A stretch of 64,000 nucleotides of DNA from Halomonas sp. UBA3074 (lineage in GTDB: Bacteria > Pseudomonadota > Gammaproteobacteria > Pseudomonadales > Halomonadaceae): the NCBI RefSeq assembly GCF_002366715.1, contig NZ_DFBS01000046.1, positions 1-64,000 on the forward strand, read 5' to 3'. Of this stretch, positions 1 through 7,651 are shown piece after piece. The notes under the pieces were generated by a model. The model did no database searches. It was given only the letters and a program-made list of their open reading frames with translations, and was not told where the DNA came from. Each line of letters opens with the position of its first letter. Position 1 is the stretch's first letter. Made by a program: the position numbers and the translations under genes.

Positions 1-1459
1 CCCTCAAAACGTCAACAGGCCCTAGTGAGCTAGCCCCGTAATTATTGAGATCGTCATCCCAGTCGCTGAAGGTGGTGAACAGGCGAATCTCAGGACGCTG
101 CCAAAAGCCGCCGACTTCAGGCTTGAAGGTGGGCGCAATCGTGAACTTGCTGAAGCCGCCATCAACCGCGTTGCGGCCGCTATAACCTTGGGGATCTAGA
201 TCCATCCACTGATAGCCCGCTTCGTACTGCATTTCAAAGTTTTGCGTTAGCTCATTAGCCAAACGCACGTTGATGCCCGCCCAGTTGTATTTGTCACCCT
301 GGGCATAACGGTCTTCGCTGGTTTCAGCCAGGATAGAGGGAGCAACGCGCCACTGGGGAGCGATGTACGTGGTGCCGTATAGGGCCAAGCGGGTGGCGGT
401 CGCGTCGTCGGTTAGCTCACCACGTGAACCAAGGCTTTTCGTTTCAGCGCCCAGGCCCTGGCCATGGAGCACGGCCGCCTTGAAGTTACCTTCGCCCATA
501 CCAAAGAAGCTATCGCCGTGATAAGCAATCATGGTGTGGAAGCCGGTATCCGCAGCCGTTTGGCCGGCACCGATATCCCGCTTGTCGTTGTCCGCCGCGG
601 ACATACCGTTGAGCATCCACTGCCAATGACCAAAATAGTTGTTAGAGGTCAGAATAAGGTTGTCGGTATCGCCTTCAAGCCCTGGGTTTTCGCGGTCCAC
701 AATCGGATAGTCGGCAAAGCTGCGGCCATAAATCGAGAGGTTGGATTTCCAGTTATCCGCCAACTGCATGTCATAGATACCGCCCCCGGTACCCGCAAGG
801 AAGATCACATCGCTATCGAGCCAATGGATATCGAAGTTGTCACGATCAAAACGTTTACCGGCCCAAATTGAGGCGTTTTCAAACACACCGGTAAAGCTGG
901 GGAGATCGCTGAATTCGGCAAACACCTGGCGCACGTTAAGGTCAGACTCTCCCCCAGTCCAATCATTGCTGGAAGTCGTGCCATCCGCAATCATGGTGCG
1001 ATAAAGAGCTTTGGCGCCGTTATCGAACTGCATGCGGTAATTGAAAATGGCTTCCGCGTAGGTATCAGGCTCATTGCCCAAACGGCCAACCGCCCCGCCT
1101 TCACCACCCGCTGGCGTCAGATAGGGGCCCGCGTTCTCGCTTTTACCATCTTCGCCAATCAGCAGGCCTGAACGCGCGTAAACATTAAAAGAGAACCCCT
1201 CTTCGCCATCGGTATGACGTTCGACGCGAGCTAACCGCTCTTCAATCTCAGCGTCACTTTGGGGCGCGCTTTGAGACTGCTCGGCAATCTCGGCGCGTCG
1301 TTCGGCAGCATCAGCGCGTTGTTCCGCTGCTTCTATCCGCGCTTCCAACTCGGCAAAGCGTTGTTCCAGGCTCATCTGTGCGGTGGCGGTGCCACTCACT
1401 GCGAAGCTAGCAGCCGCAACGGCAATCGCTATTGGCGTTTTGAATGTCATTTTATGCAT
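1..1459 (-). CDS. LamB/ScrY-type maltoporin-like outer membrane porin, C-terminus cut by window edge
   Basis: I translated this frame by hand from an ATG at 1457-1459 (a second ATG lies at 1448-1450); it stays open to base 1, so the C-terminus is missing. The protein starts with a signal peptide ending near 'GTATA', followed by a coiled-coil segment of about 40 residues rich in Glu, Ala and Arg, as in the sucrose porin ScrY. Then comes a LamB-like beta-barrel rich in aromatic residues and Asp/Asn, with stretches such as 'IWAGKRFDRDNFDIHWLDS' and 'RPEIRLFTTFSDW'. LamB/ScrY porins are trimeric outer-membrane channels for oligosaccharides. The divergent LacI-family gene and two LacI-type palindromes suggest sugar-inducible control. 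The substrate cannot be told from sequence. Confidence 0.9.
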   Translation of the reverse strand, partial: MHKMTFKTPIAIAVAAASFAVSGTATAQMSLEQRFAELEARIEAAEQRADAAERRAEIAEQSQSAPQSDAEIEERLARVERHTDGEEGFSFNVYARSGLLIGEDGKSENAGPYLTPAGGEGGAVGRLGNEPDTYAEAIFNYRMQFDNGAKALYRTMIADGTTSSNDWTGGESDLNVRQVFAEFSDLPSFTGVFENASIWAGKRFDRDNFDIHWLDSDVIFLAGTGGGIYDMQLADNWKSNLSIYGRSFADYPIVDRENPGLEGDTDNLILTSNNYFGHWQWMLNGMSAADNDKRDIGAGQTAADTGFHTMIAYHGDSFFGMGEGNFKAAVLHGQGLGAETKSLGSRGELTDDATATRLALYGTTYIAPQWRVAPSILAETSEDRYAQGDKYNWAGINVRLANELTQNFEMQYEAGYQWMDLDPQGYSGRNAVDGGFSKFTIAPTFKPEVGGFWQRPEIRLFTTFSDWDDDLNNYGASSLGPVDVLR

Positions 1460-1596
1460 TGTTATTGGTACCTGTTGTTATTGGTTAGTGTCTTTAATCC
1501 CACGCTTTCAAACGCTTTTTTTAGCTCCCCTCTCACACTGTTTTGGCTGTGTGGTGATGGCTTTATCACTCCGTGCATCATCAAGAAGCTTTTTAT

Positions 1597-1610
1597 CTAA
1601 ATCGATTAAG
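1597..1610. promoter_or_regulatory. LacI-family operator, porin-proximal
   Basis: CTAAATCGATTAAG is a 14-bp palindrome with one mismatched pair and a central CG, the usual form of LacI-family operators. It lies about 140 bp upstream of the porin start and matches 13 of 14 bases of the site at 1742-1755. The neighbouring LacI-type regulator is the likely binder (inference). Confidence 0.7.
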
Positions 1611-1741
1611 ATAAAATCGAAAATCTGCCCTAAGCTATTGCGTTCTGCTAAGTAACATCCGGGTATATCTTGAGCCGCTAAGCGATGACGCTAAACGATG
1701 CCCTGCCCTGAGGCGACAAAGCTAAGAGAAGATAGCCAAAA

Positions 1742-1755
1742 CTTAATCGATTAAG
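1742..1755. promoter_or_regulatory. LacI-family operator, perfect palindrome
   Basis: CTTAATCGATTAAG is a perfect 14-bp palindrome with central CG. It lies 205 bp upstream of the LacI-type regulator start and 145 bp from the porin-proximal copy (start to start). Two spaced copies could support repression by looping by a tetrameric or bridging repressor. Confidence 0.75.
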
Positions 1756-1960
1756 CACTGTTTTAACAACCGCTATTTGCTAATTAAAGACCAATGTCTA
1801 AGGTGAGATTTCTAAGCGAGTATTCGAGCATTTTGATAGTTGTCTGTCGTACACGTCGTTTATCATCAGAGCAGCGCCGCGCACAGAGGAGGTTCGAATT
1901 ATTTTGTGACCACCTTTCAGCTCAATAGCTTATTAATAATTAGCCTTCATAGGAGACATC

Positions 1961-3010
1961 GTGACTGATCAACGCCGGATGACACTCAAGAACCTTGCCC
2001 AGGAACTCGGCGTCTCCACAGCGACGATCTCCAATGCTTTCAACCGCCCAGACCAGCTCTCACCTGCCTTGCGTGACCGCATACTTAAAGCGTCCAAGCG
2101 ACTGGGATACAGCGGGCCAGATGCTAAAGCGCGCAGCCTACGTACTGGCCGTTCTCGAATTATTGCGGTGGTGTTAACGGAGAGTCTTACCTACAGTTTG
2201 AACGACGCTGTGGTAGGCGAGTTTTTATCAGGCGTCGCTGAGGTGCTTGACGCCCATGGCCATACGTTACTGCTGGTGCCTGGACGTGGGCATGCCTCCC
2301 AACCGCCGGGCTCCGCTAATATTGCCGATGGCTTTATCGTGTATGGGCTAATGCCCAACCATAAGTTGTTAGACGAGCTACCTGCCCAGCGCACGCTGGT
2401 AACGGTGGATTTCGATATCGAAGGCTATCCGACTGTCCATGTTGATAACCGTGCGGCCAGTTACCAGATCGCGAAGCATGCGCTTCGCACACTCCCTAAA
2501 CGTCCAGCGATCATTAACTTGCGCTTAACAAAACAAGCCTGCAACGGCCGGATGAAGCCGGAACATACGCTGCTACCCGATACGAGTACGGTGAGTCGAG
2601 CTCGACTGGAGGGATTTCATCGCGCACTTGACGAGCATGGGATTGATAATGAGCAAGTACCGCTATGGAATATAGAAGAAAACACGTTTGAGGTTTGTTC
2701 GCCCGTGATTGCTGAGATTCTGGATCAGCCTTTAGGACAACGCCCTGATCTATTGCTCTGCATGTCTGACCGCATTGCTCTGGCCGCCCTCACGTTAGCT
2801 GAGGAACGAGGCATAAAGGTACCTGAAGAACTTCGCATTACAGGCTTTGATGGCATTGCTGAAGGACAATACCGCGCACCGCGGTTAACCACGGTGCGAC
2901 AGGATAGTGCAGGTAAAGGGCGGCTAGCCGCCCAGATGATCTTGGGGCGCACCCCGTTCGCCCAACAACTGCTCAAAACAGAGCTGTTGTTGGGCGATAC
3001 CTGCCCTTAG
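1961..3010 (+). CDS. LacI-family transcriptional regulator
   Basis: A 349-residue one-component sugar-responsive regulator. The GTG start at 1961 follows AGGAG at 1951-1955. Residues about 7-55 form the LacI HTH and hinge ('LAQELGVSTATISNAF', then 'LGYSGPDAKARSLRTG'). The rest is a periplasmic-binding-protein-like domain ending with the typical 'LTTVRQD' segment. It is divergent from the porin gene, with two palindromic operators between them, so the porin and possibly itself are likely targets. The effector is unknown. Its last 15 codons form a long DNA hairpin (see 2959-2996). It converges on gap with a 13-bp gap. Confidence 0.9.
   Translation: MTDQRRMTLKNLAQELGVSTATISNAFNRPDQLSPALRDRILKASKRLGYSGPDAKARSLRTGRSRIIAVVLTESLTYSLNDAVVGEFLSGVAEVLDAHGHTLLLVPGRGHASQPPGSANIADGFIVYGLMPNHKLLDELPAQRTLVTVDFDIEGYPTVHVDNRAASYQIAKHALRTLPKRPAIINLRLTKQACNGRMKPEHTLLPDTSTVSRARLEGFHRALDEHGIDNEQVPLWNIEENTFEVCSPVIAEILDQPLGQRPDLLLCMSDRIALAALTLAEERGIKVPEELRITGFDGIAEGQYRAPRLTTVRQDSAGKGRLAAQMILGRTPFAQQLLKTELLLGDTCP
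2959..2996. terminator. Long hairpin inside the 3' end of the LacI-type gene
   Basis: A 16-bp inverted repeat with one mismatch: arm 2959-2974, loop AAAACA at 2975-2980, arm 2981-2996. It ends 12 bp before the stop codon's last base region (TAG at 3008-3010). There is no clear T-run, so it may be a Rho-independent-like pause or a barrier between the convergent regulator and gap transcripts rather than a classic terminator. Confidence 0.5.
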
Positions 3011-3023
3011 GTTTTCTAACGGA

Positions 3024-4028
3024 CTACTTTGCAGTCTTCTGCATCGCAATGGCGGTGTCCAGCATACGGTTGGAGAAGCCCCACTCGTTGTCGTACCACG
3101 CCATGATTTTCACCAGACGACCATTCACGCGGGTGTGGTTGGCGTCAAAGGTGGAGGAGTTGGCATCGTGGTTGAAATCGATAGAGACCAGCGGCTCGGC
3201 GTTAACCGCCAGTACCGGTGAGTTAGCCGCCGCTTTCTCGACGATAGCGTTGATTTCTTCTTTGGTGGTGTCACGACTCGCGGTGAAAGTGAGGTCCACC
3301 AGCGACACATTGATCACCGGCACACGAACCGCCAGGCCATCGAACTTACCGGCCAGTTCGGGCAACACCAAGCCTACCGCCGCCGCTGCCCCGGTTTTGG
3401 TCGGGATCATCGAATGGGTTGCACTACGGGCACGATATGGGTCGGAGTGGTAGACATCCGATAGGTTCTGGTCATTGGTGTAAGCATGTACCGTGGTCAT
3501 CAGACCGTTTTCGATACCCACCGCATCATTCAAGGCTTTCGCTACCGGTGCCAAACAGTTCGTGGTGCAGGAAGCATTCGACACCACCGTGTGTTCGGCC
3601 GTCAGAATATCGTCATTGACCCCGTAAACGATGGTGGCATCGGCATCCGGGCTGGGCGCAGAGATGAGTACCCGTTTGGCACCCGCCGCTATGTGTTTAG
3701 CAGCTGCATCGCGCTTGGTAAATAGCCCTGTGCACTCCATCACCAAGTCGATATCCATGGTTGCCCACGGTAACTGGGCAGGGTCGCGCTCCGAGGAGAT
3801 CGCAATACGGTCACCATCCACGGTGATGCTCTCAGCATCGTGCTCGACCTTGAAAGGAAAGTGCCCATGCACGGTGTCGTGACGCAGCAGGTGAGAGTTC
3901 AGCGCGGGATCGCCCAGGTCGTTAATAGCGACGACCTGAACACGATCACGGTAGCTGTTTTCATAAAGGGCGCGTAGTACGTTGCGGCCGATACGGCCAA
4001 ATCCGTTAATCGCAACTCTTATTGTCAT
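3024..4028 (-). CDS. gap: Type I glyceraldehyde-3-phosphate dehydrogenase
   Basis: Converts glyceraldehyde-3-phosphate, NAD and phosphate to 1,3-bisphosphoglycerate in glycolysis. The 334-residue length is normal. The N-terminal Rossmann motif 'INGFGRIGR' is at 7-15, Asp37 after 'AIN' fits NAD preference, the catalytic Cys is Cys154 in 'SNASCTTNC', and the C-terminal 'WYDNEWGFSNRM' is present. 'MTTVHAYTNDQ' is typical of true GAPDH rather than erythrose-4-phosphate dehydrogenase. It is divergent from pyk; the 211-bp gap holds two HexR-like palindromes, so glucose-derived 2-keto-3-deoxy-6-phosphogluconate may control both (inference). Confidence 0.96.
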   Translation of the reverse strand: MTIRVAINGFGRIGRNVLRALYENSYRDRVQVVAINDLGDPALNSHLLRHDTVHGHFPFKVEHDAESITVDGDRIAISSERDPAQLPWATMDIDLVMECTGLFTKRDAAAKHIAAGAKRVLISAPSPDADATIVYGVNDDILTAEHTVVSNASCTTNCLAPVAKALNDAVGIENGLMTTVHAYTNDQNLSDVYHSDPYRARSATHSMIPTKTGAAAAVGLVLPELAGKFDGLAVRVPVINVSLVDLTFTASRDTTKEEINAIVEKAAANSPVLAVNAEPLVSIDFNHDANSSTFDANHTRVNGRLVKIMAWYDNEWGFSNRMLDTAIAMQKTAK

Positions 4029-4067
4029 GATAGCTCCTCAATCAACCAATGGTAGCAAGTGGCGTAT

Positions 4068-4087
4068 TTTGTAAAATATTTACTAAA
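4068..4087. promoter_or_regulatory. HexR-like palindrome at gap
   Basis: The core GTAAAATATTTAC at 4071-4083 is a near-perfect inverted repeat, 43 bp upstream of the gap start codon. Read on the minus strand it begins TTTAGTAAA, close to the half-site of the second palindrome at 4161-4178. Confidence 0.5.
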
Positions 4088-4160
4088 AATACGTATTTAA
4101 GCGTCAAGAGGCTGATAATTAGTCTTACAATCGCCCCAAAAGGCTTTCAAATATCCAATA

Positions 4161-4178
4161 TGTAGTAAAATTACTATA
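4161..4178. promoter_or_regulatory. HexR-like operator between gap and pyk
   Basis: TGTAGTAAAATTACTATA is an 18-bp imperfect palindrome close to the published gammaproteobacterial HexR motif (TGTARTnnnAYTACA type). It lies 62 bp upstream of the pyk start and 133 bp from gap. HexR is known to control gap, pyk, zwf and edd/eda in related bacteria; hexR itself is not in this window. Confidence 0.65.
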
Positions 4179-4239
4179 TAAACGCTATCGTAGTCCAATA
4201 TTTAATCACCAACAACACCCCGCCAAGGAGCGTGTCACC

Positions 4240-5760
4240 GTGACGAAAGCGACCTCGAAGACAGCAGACCAAGCCTTCACTTCTCCCCTTTCTCCTTCTG
4301 AATCCGGTGCTCATGTGCCCTTGAGGCGCACTAAAATCGTTGCCACGCTCGGCCCTGCTAGCGACCGCCCCGGCGTGCTCGAAGCAATGCTCAAAGCAGG
4401 CGTCGATGTGGTGCGGCTAAACTTCTCGCATGGCTCAGCCGACGATCATCGTCGGCGACTGAACGACGTGCGGGAAATCGCCGCTCGCCTTGGGCGTAGT
4501 GTCGCGGCGCTGGGCGATCTACAGGGCCCTAAAATTCGTATTGCGCGCTTTGTTGAAGGCGCCGTCAAGCTTGAGGTGGGCCAGACCTTCGTTCTGGACA
4601 TGACGCTCGACACGCACAGCGGCACCGCCGAGCGGGTGGGCTGCGACTATAAGACCCTGCCCCAAGATGTGGCTCCGGGCGATCGCCTGCTGCTTGACGA
4701 TGGTCGGCTAGTGCTAGACGTGACTCAAGTGGTCGGCCAGGAAGTGCATACGCGAGTGCATGTAGGCGGCAAACTTTCCAACAACAAAGGGATAAACAAG
4801 CAGGGCGGCGGCCTTTCTGCCCCCGCCCTCACCGATAAAGACCGGGAAGACCTAAAAACCGCCATTGAGATTGGCGTAGACTATCTGGCTGTTTCTTTCC
4901 CCCGTAACGCCGCCGATATGCAGGAAGCCCGCGAGCTGCTTGGGGCGGCTGGCAAAGAGATCGGCTTGGTCGCTAAACTCGAGCGCGCCGAAGCGGTAGC
5001 CGATGACGCCACGCTGGATGCCATTATCGAAGCGTCAGAAGCGGTGATGGTGGCGCGGGGAGATCTCGGCGTCGAGATTGGTGACGCTGCGCTCATCGGC
5101 ACCCAGAAACGCATTATCAAGCATGCCCGCTCCCTGAACCGTGCGGTGATCACCGCCACCCAGATGATGGAGTCGATGATCGAATCGCCGCTGCCTACCC
5201 GCGCCGAAGTCTTCGACGTGGCCAATGCGGTGCTCGACGCGACCGATGCGGTAATGCTTTCAGCGGAAACCGCTGCGGGGGATTACCCGGTGGAAACCAT
5301 CAAGGCCATGAACCGCGTCTGCCTGGGTGCCGAACGTGAGCGCCTGGCCCAGGAATCAGGCCATCGTATTCACGAAGGTTTCGAGCGTATCGATGAAACC
5401 ATTGCACTGTCGGCGATGTATGCCGCCAACCACCTCTCCGGCGTCAGCGCCATTGCCTGCATGACATCGACCGGCTATACACCGCTGATCGCCTCCCGCA
5501 TTCGCTCCGCGCTGCCTATCGTAGGATTGGCCCACAGCCCTATTGCCCAGCGCCGCATGGCGCTTTACCGCGGTGTTGTCTCGATACCTTTCGACACCAC
5601 CGAGATGGACCCGGCCAACCTTAATCATGAAGCCTTGAAATGCCTGCAGGCGCAGGGATTCATACATCCTGGCGAGCATGTGATCCTGACGCGCGGCGAT
5701 CATATGAACGCCCACGGTGGTACCAATACAATGAAAATCCTTGCTCTCGATAGCGATTAG
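4240..5760 (+). CDS. pyk: Pyruvate kinase
   Basis: Makes pyruvate and ATP from phosphoenolpyruvate and ADP. The GTG start at 4240 follows AAGGAG at 4225-4230. The catalytic barrel begins with 'RRTKIVATLGPAS' near residue 28, and the signature 'ITATQMMESMIESPLPTRAE' contains the active-site segment. The 506-residue length is slightly above the usual 470-480 because of a poorly conserved N-terminal tail of about 25 residues. The sequence is closest in feel to the PykA type. It is divergent from gap with a shared HexR-like site and is followed 71 bp later by mgsA. Confidence 0.96.
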   Translation: MTKATSKTADQAFTSPLSPSESGAHVPLRRTKIVATLGPASDRPGVLEAMLKAGVDVVRLNFSHGSADDHRRRLNDVREIAARLGRSVAALGDLQGPKIRIARFVEGAVKLEVGQTFVLDMTLDTHSGTAERVGCDYKTLPQDVAPGDRLLLDDGRLVLDVTQVVGQEVHTRVHVGGKLSNNKGINKQGGGLSAPALTDKDREDLKTAIEIGVDYLAVSFPRNAADMQEARELLGAAGKEIGLVAKLERAEAVADDATLDAIIEASEAVMVARGDLGVEIGDAALIGTQKRIIKHARSLNRAVITATQMMESMIESPLPTRAEVFDVANAVLDATDAVMLSAETAAGDYPVETIKAMNRVCLGAERERLAQESGHRIHEGFERIDETIALSAMYAANHLSGVSAIACMTSTGYTPLIASRIRSALPIVGLAHSPIAQRRMALYRGVVSIPFDTTEMDPANLNHEALKCLQAQGFIHPGEHVILTRGDHMNAHGGTNTMKILALDSD

Positions 5761-5831
5761 TGGAGCAATAACCACGCGAGCTTAAAAAGAAAAAGTGACG
5801 GGCCTACAGGGCCCTCAAGGAGAGTAATGCC

Positions 5832-6308
5832 ATGACTGACGCGCAACCGCCCCGCCAGGCCATCCGCACCCTGCAAGCGCGTAAGCGCATTGCGCTGATT
5901 GCCCACGACGGCAAGAAGAGCGAAATGCTGGAGTGGGCGACCCGCTGGCAGGGGGTACTCAGCCAGCATGAGCTGATTGGCACCGGCACCACCGCCGGGC
6001 GCTTGAAAAGCACCCTGGGGCTCAGTGTCGAAGGCTTGATGAGCGGGCCGTTGGGCGGCGACCAGCAAATTGGTGCTCGCATCGCCGAGCAGCGTCTGGA
6101 TGTACTGATTTTCTTTTGGGATCCTTTCTCGCCTCAACCCCACGACCCGGATGTCAAGGCGCTGCTACGCTTAGCCGCTCTGTGGAATGTGCCGGTTGCC
6201 TGCAATGCGGCGACCGCCGACTTCCTACTTTCATCGCCCTACCTGGGCGAAAGTTACGATATGTCGATTCCGGATGCGAGTGCCTGGGCGCAGGCCAGGA
6301 CGGTTTAA
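5832..6308 (+). CDS. mgsA: Methylglyoxal synthase
   Basis: Converts dihydroxyacetone phosphate to methylglyoxal and phosphate, a bypass that relieves sugar-phosphate build-up. The protein is 158 residues, normal for the family. 'IALIAHDGKK' at 20-29 and 'SGPLGGDQQIGA' with the catalytic Asp77 are both present, as is 'FFWDPFSPQPHDPDVKALLR'. Ribosome site CAAGGAG lies just upstream at 5814-5820. Its place directly behind pyk and beside the fructose PTS fits control of triose-phosphate overflow. A small GGGCC/GGCCC hairpin lies in the 71-bp pyk-mgsA gap. Confidence 0.95.
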   Translation: MTDAQPPRQAIRTLQARKRIALIAHDGKKSEMLEWATRWQGVLSQHELIGTGTTAGRLKSTLGLSVEGLMSGPLGGDQQIGARIAEQRLDVLIFFWDPFSPQPHDPDVKALLRLAALWNVPVACNAATADFLLSSPYLGESYDMSIPDASAWAQARTV

Positions 6309-6351
6309 GCCAGCCGTTTAACGCTAAATCAGCAACAACTGAGCGCCTTGT

Positions 6352-7329
6352 TCAGCGGGTATGCAGATGACGATCAACCACCTGTAGCCCGCATTCATAG
6401 CGGCCCTCTAAGGCGGCCAAGGCGCAGTTCAACGTTAACGCGGCGATCCGGTCATAATCCTGCAGCGCTGAGTTGATCGGCTGGGGAAGAAAATCCAGCA
6501 GCCGGTGATCGCCAAACGTGGCCAGGCGAACGGTCTCTGGCAAGCCGCCGCGCTCCAGGAACACATCAAACACCCCTTCCAGCAGCGTATAAGACGCTGT
6601 TACCAGCGCATCGGCGCCGCCCATTTCATCTAGCAGCCGGGTGGCAAGGCGTGCTCCTTCACTACGCTCGTAACGCGTGCCGCTTAAAATAAGCGGCTCT
6701 ACATCAACCCCTTTGAGCGCCGCCTGAAAACCTGCCCGCCGTTCACTACTGATCGAAAGATTTGGCATCGCCTCTAGCCACGCAACGCGCCTGGTGGCGT
6801 TGCCGATGACCGAGCGAGTCAGCGTCTCAGCTGCTTCGCAGTCATTGCTCACCACGCTGGCAAATAGCGCGGGATTCAGGCCACGGTCCATGCCCACCAC
6901 GCACCAGCCCTCATCTACCAAATCGGCGTAGAAAGTGTCGTCGCTCGGCAAACAACTGGCAGTGATCAACACCTCGCAGCGCTGGGCACGCAGCGCCAGC
7001 GCGAGCGCTCGCTCGCTCTCGGCACAATCATCCGAACTGACAATCAGCAATTGATAGCCCTGCTCCCGCGCGCCGCGCTCCAGGCGTTTTGCCAGCCGGG
7101 CATAACTGATGTTTTCCAAATCTGGCACGATCAGGCCCAGCAAACGACTCGCCCCACGGCGCAACGCGGCTGCCTGCGGGTCAACGTGGTAGCGATGTTG
7201 ACGCACCACTGCCATTACTTTCTCGATCGTTGCTGCGCTGATGCGGCGCTGCTCGGCCTGGCCATTAATCACGTAGCTAGCCGTCGTGCGCGAGACGCCG
7301 GCTAGCCGGGCAATATCGGCGAGTGTCAT
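6352..7329 (-). CDS. fruR: FruR/Cra-like LacI-family regulator of fructose uptake
   Basis: The ORF is open upstream to 7401, but the HTH begins with 'MTLADIARLAGVSRTTASYVINGQ', and the ATG at 7327-7329 has an AGAGGA ribosome site, so I take that as the start (325 residues). The HTH and the following 'AAALRRGASRLLGLIVPDLENISYARL' match the FruR/Cra group. Cra senses fructose-1-phosphate or fructose-1,6-bisphosphate (family knowledge). It is divergent from fruBKA, with a perfect Cra-type operator at 7420-7431 near its own promoter, so it likely represses fruBKA and itself. Confidence 0.88.
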   Translation of the reverse strand: MTLADIARLAGVSRTTASYVINGQAEQRRISAATIEKVMAVVRQHRYHVDPQAAALRRGASRLLGLIVPDLENISYARLAKRLERGAREQGYQLLIVSSDDCAESERALALALRAQRCEVLITASCLPSDDTFYADLVDEGWCVVGMDRGLNPALFASVVSNDCEAAETLTRSVIGNATRRVAWLEAMPNLSISSERRAGFQAALKGVDVEPLILSGTRYERSEGARLATRLLDEMGGADALVTASYTLLEGVFDVFLERGGLPETVRLATFGDHRLLDFLPQPINSALQDYDRIAALTLNCALAALEGRYECGLQVVDRHLHTR

Positions 7330-7651
7330 TCGGGTTCCTCTTAATGTGACCGGGCAGTTTATCAGCAAGTTAGCGCCTACCAGACCAAAGTCTAAAAGCA
7401 CAAACCTTGTGTCATGAAGTGAATCGATTCAGCATAGCACTAAACCCAGATTCGATGGCAAGGATGAAACTCGCTGGCAGCCAGCTTCATTCTACTGGCA
7501 TCACCGCCATCATCATTTAGCTACGATCATTTACAACGATCACTTATGTACACGCCCTGCTACCGACCCACAGCGCTCATCTGAGGTACTGAACCTTAGG
7601 TACTGAGCCTGAAGATTGAGGAGTAGCAGAGCGCGTTTACAGGAGAACTCT
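7330..7651. other. Divergent fruR-fruB regulatory region with a 14-bp tandem duplication
   Basis: The 322-bp gap holds the Cra-type site at 7420-7431. It also has a tandem near-duplication at 7584-7597 and 7598-7611 (AGGTACTGAACCTT then AGGTACTGAGCCTG), which lies in the fruB leader 40-70 bp before the start codon. No gene is seen. Confidence 0.6.
7420..7431. promoter_or_regulatory. Cra/FruR operator
   Basis: TGAATCGATTCA is a perfect 12-bp palindrome; on the minus strand it reads GCTGAATCGATTCA, matching the Cra consensus core exactly. It lies 91 bp upstream of the fruR start and 221 bp upstream of fruB. Confidence 0.85.

Larger units (their letters stand above)
1460..1960. other. 500-bp divergent intergenic region between porin and LacI-type regulator
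   Basis: This AT-rich stretch holds two LacI-family palindromes (listed separately) and the promoters of both divergent genes. I see no convincing gene; the short frames here are shadows. The ribosome site of the regulator, AGGAG at 1951-1955, is at its right edge. Confidence 0.7.

Noticed and set aside
464..871. Open frame of 135 codons on the plus strand
   Set aside because: It is the antisense shadow of the porin gene; the minus frame has a signal peptide and porin motifs.
7384..7401. Upstream ATG of fruR at 7401
   Set aside because: The HTH begins at the ATG at 7329, which has a ribosome site; the extension is not LacI-like.
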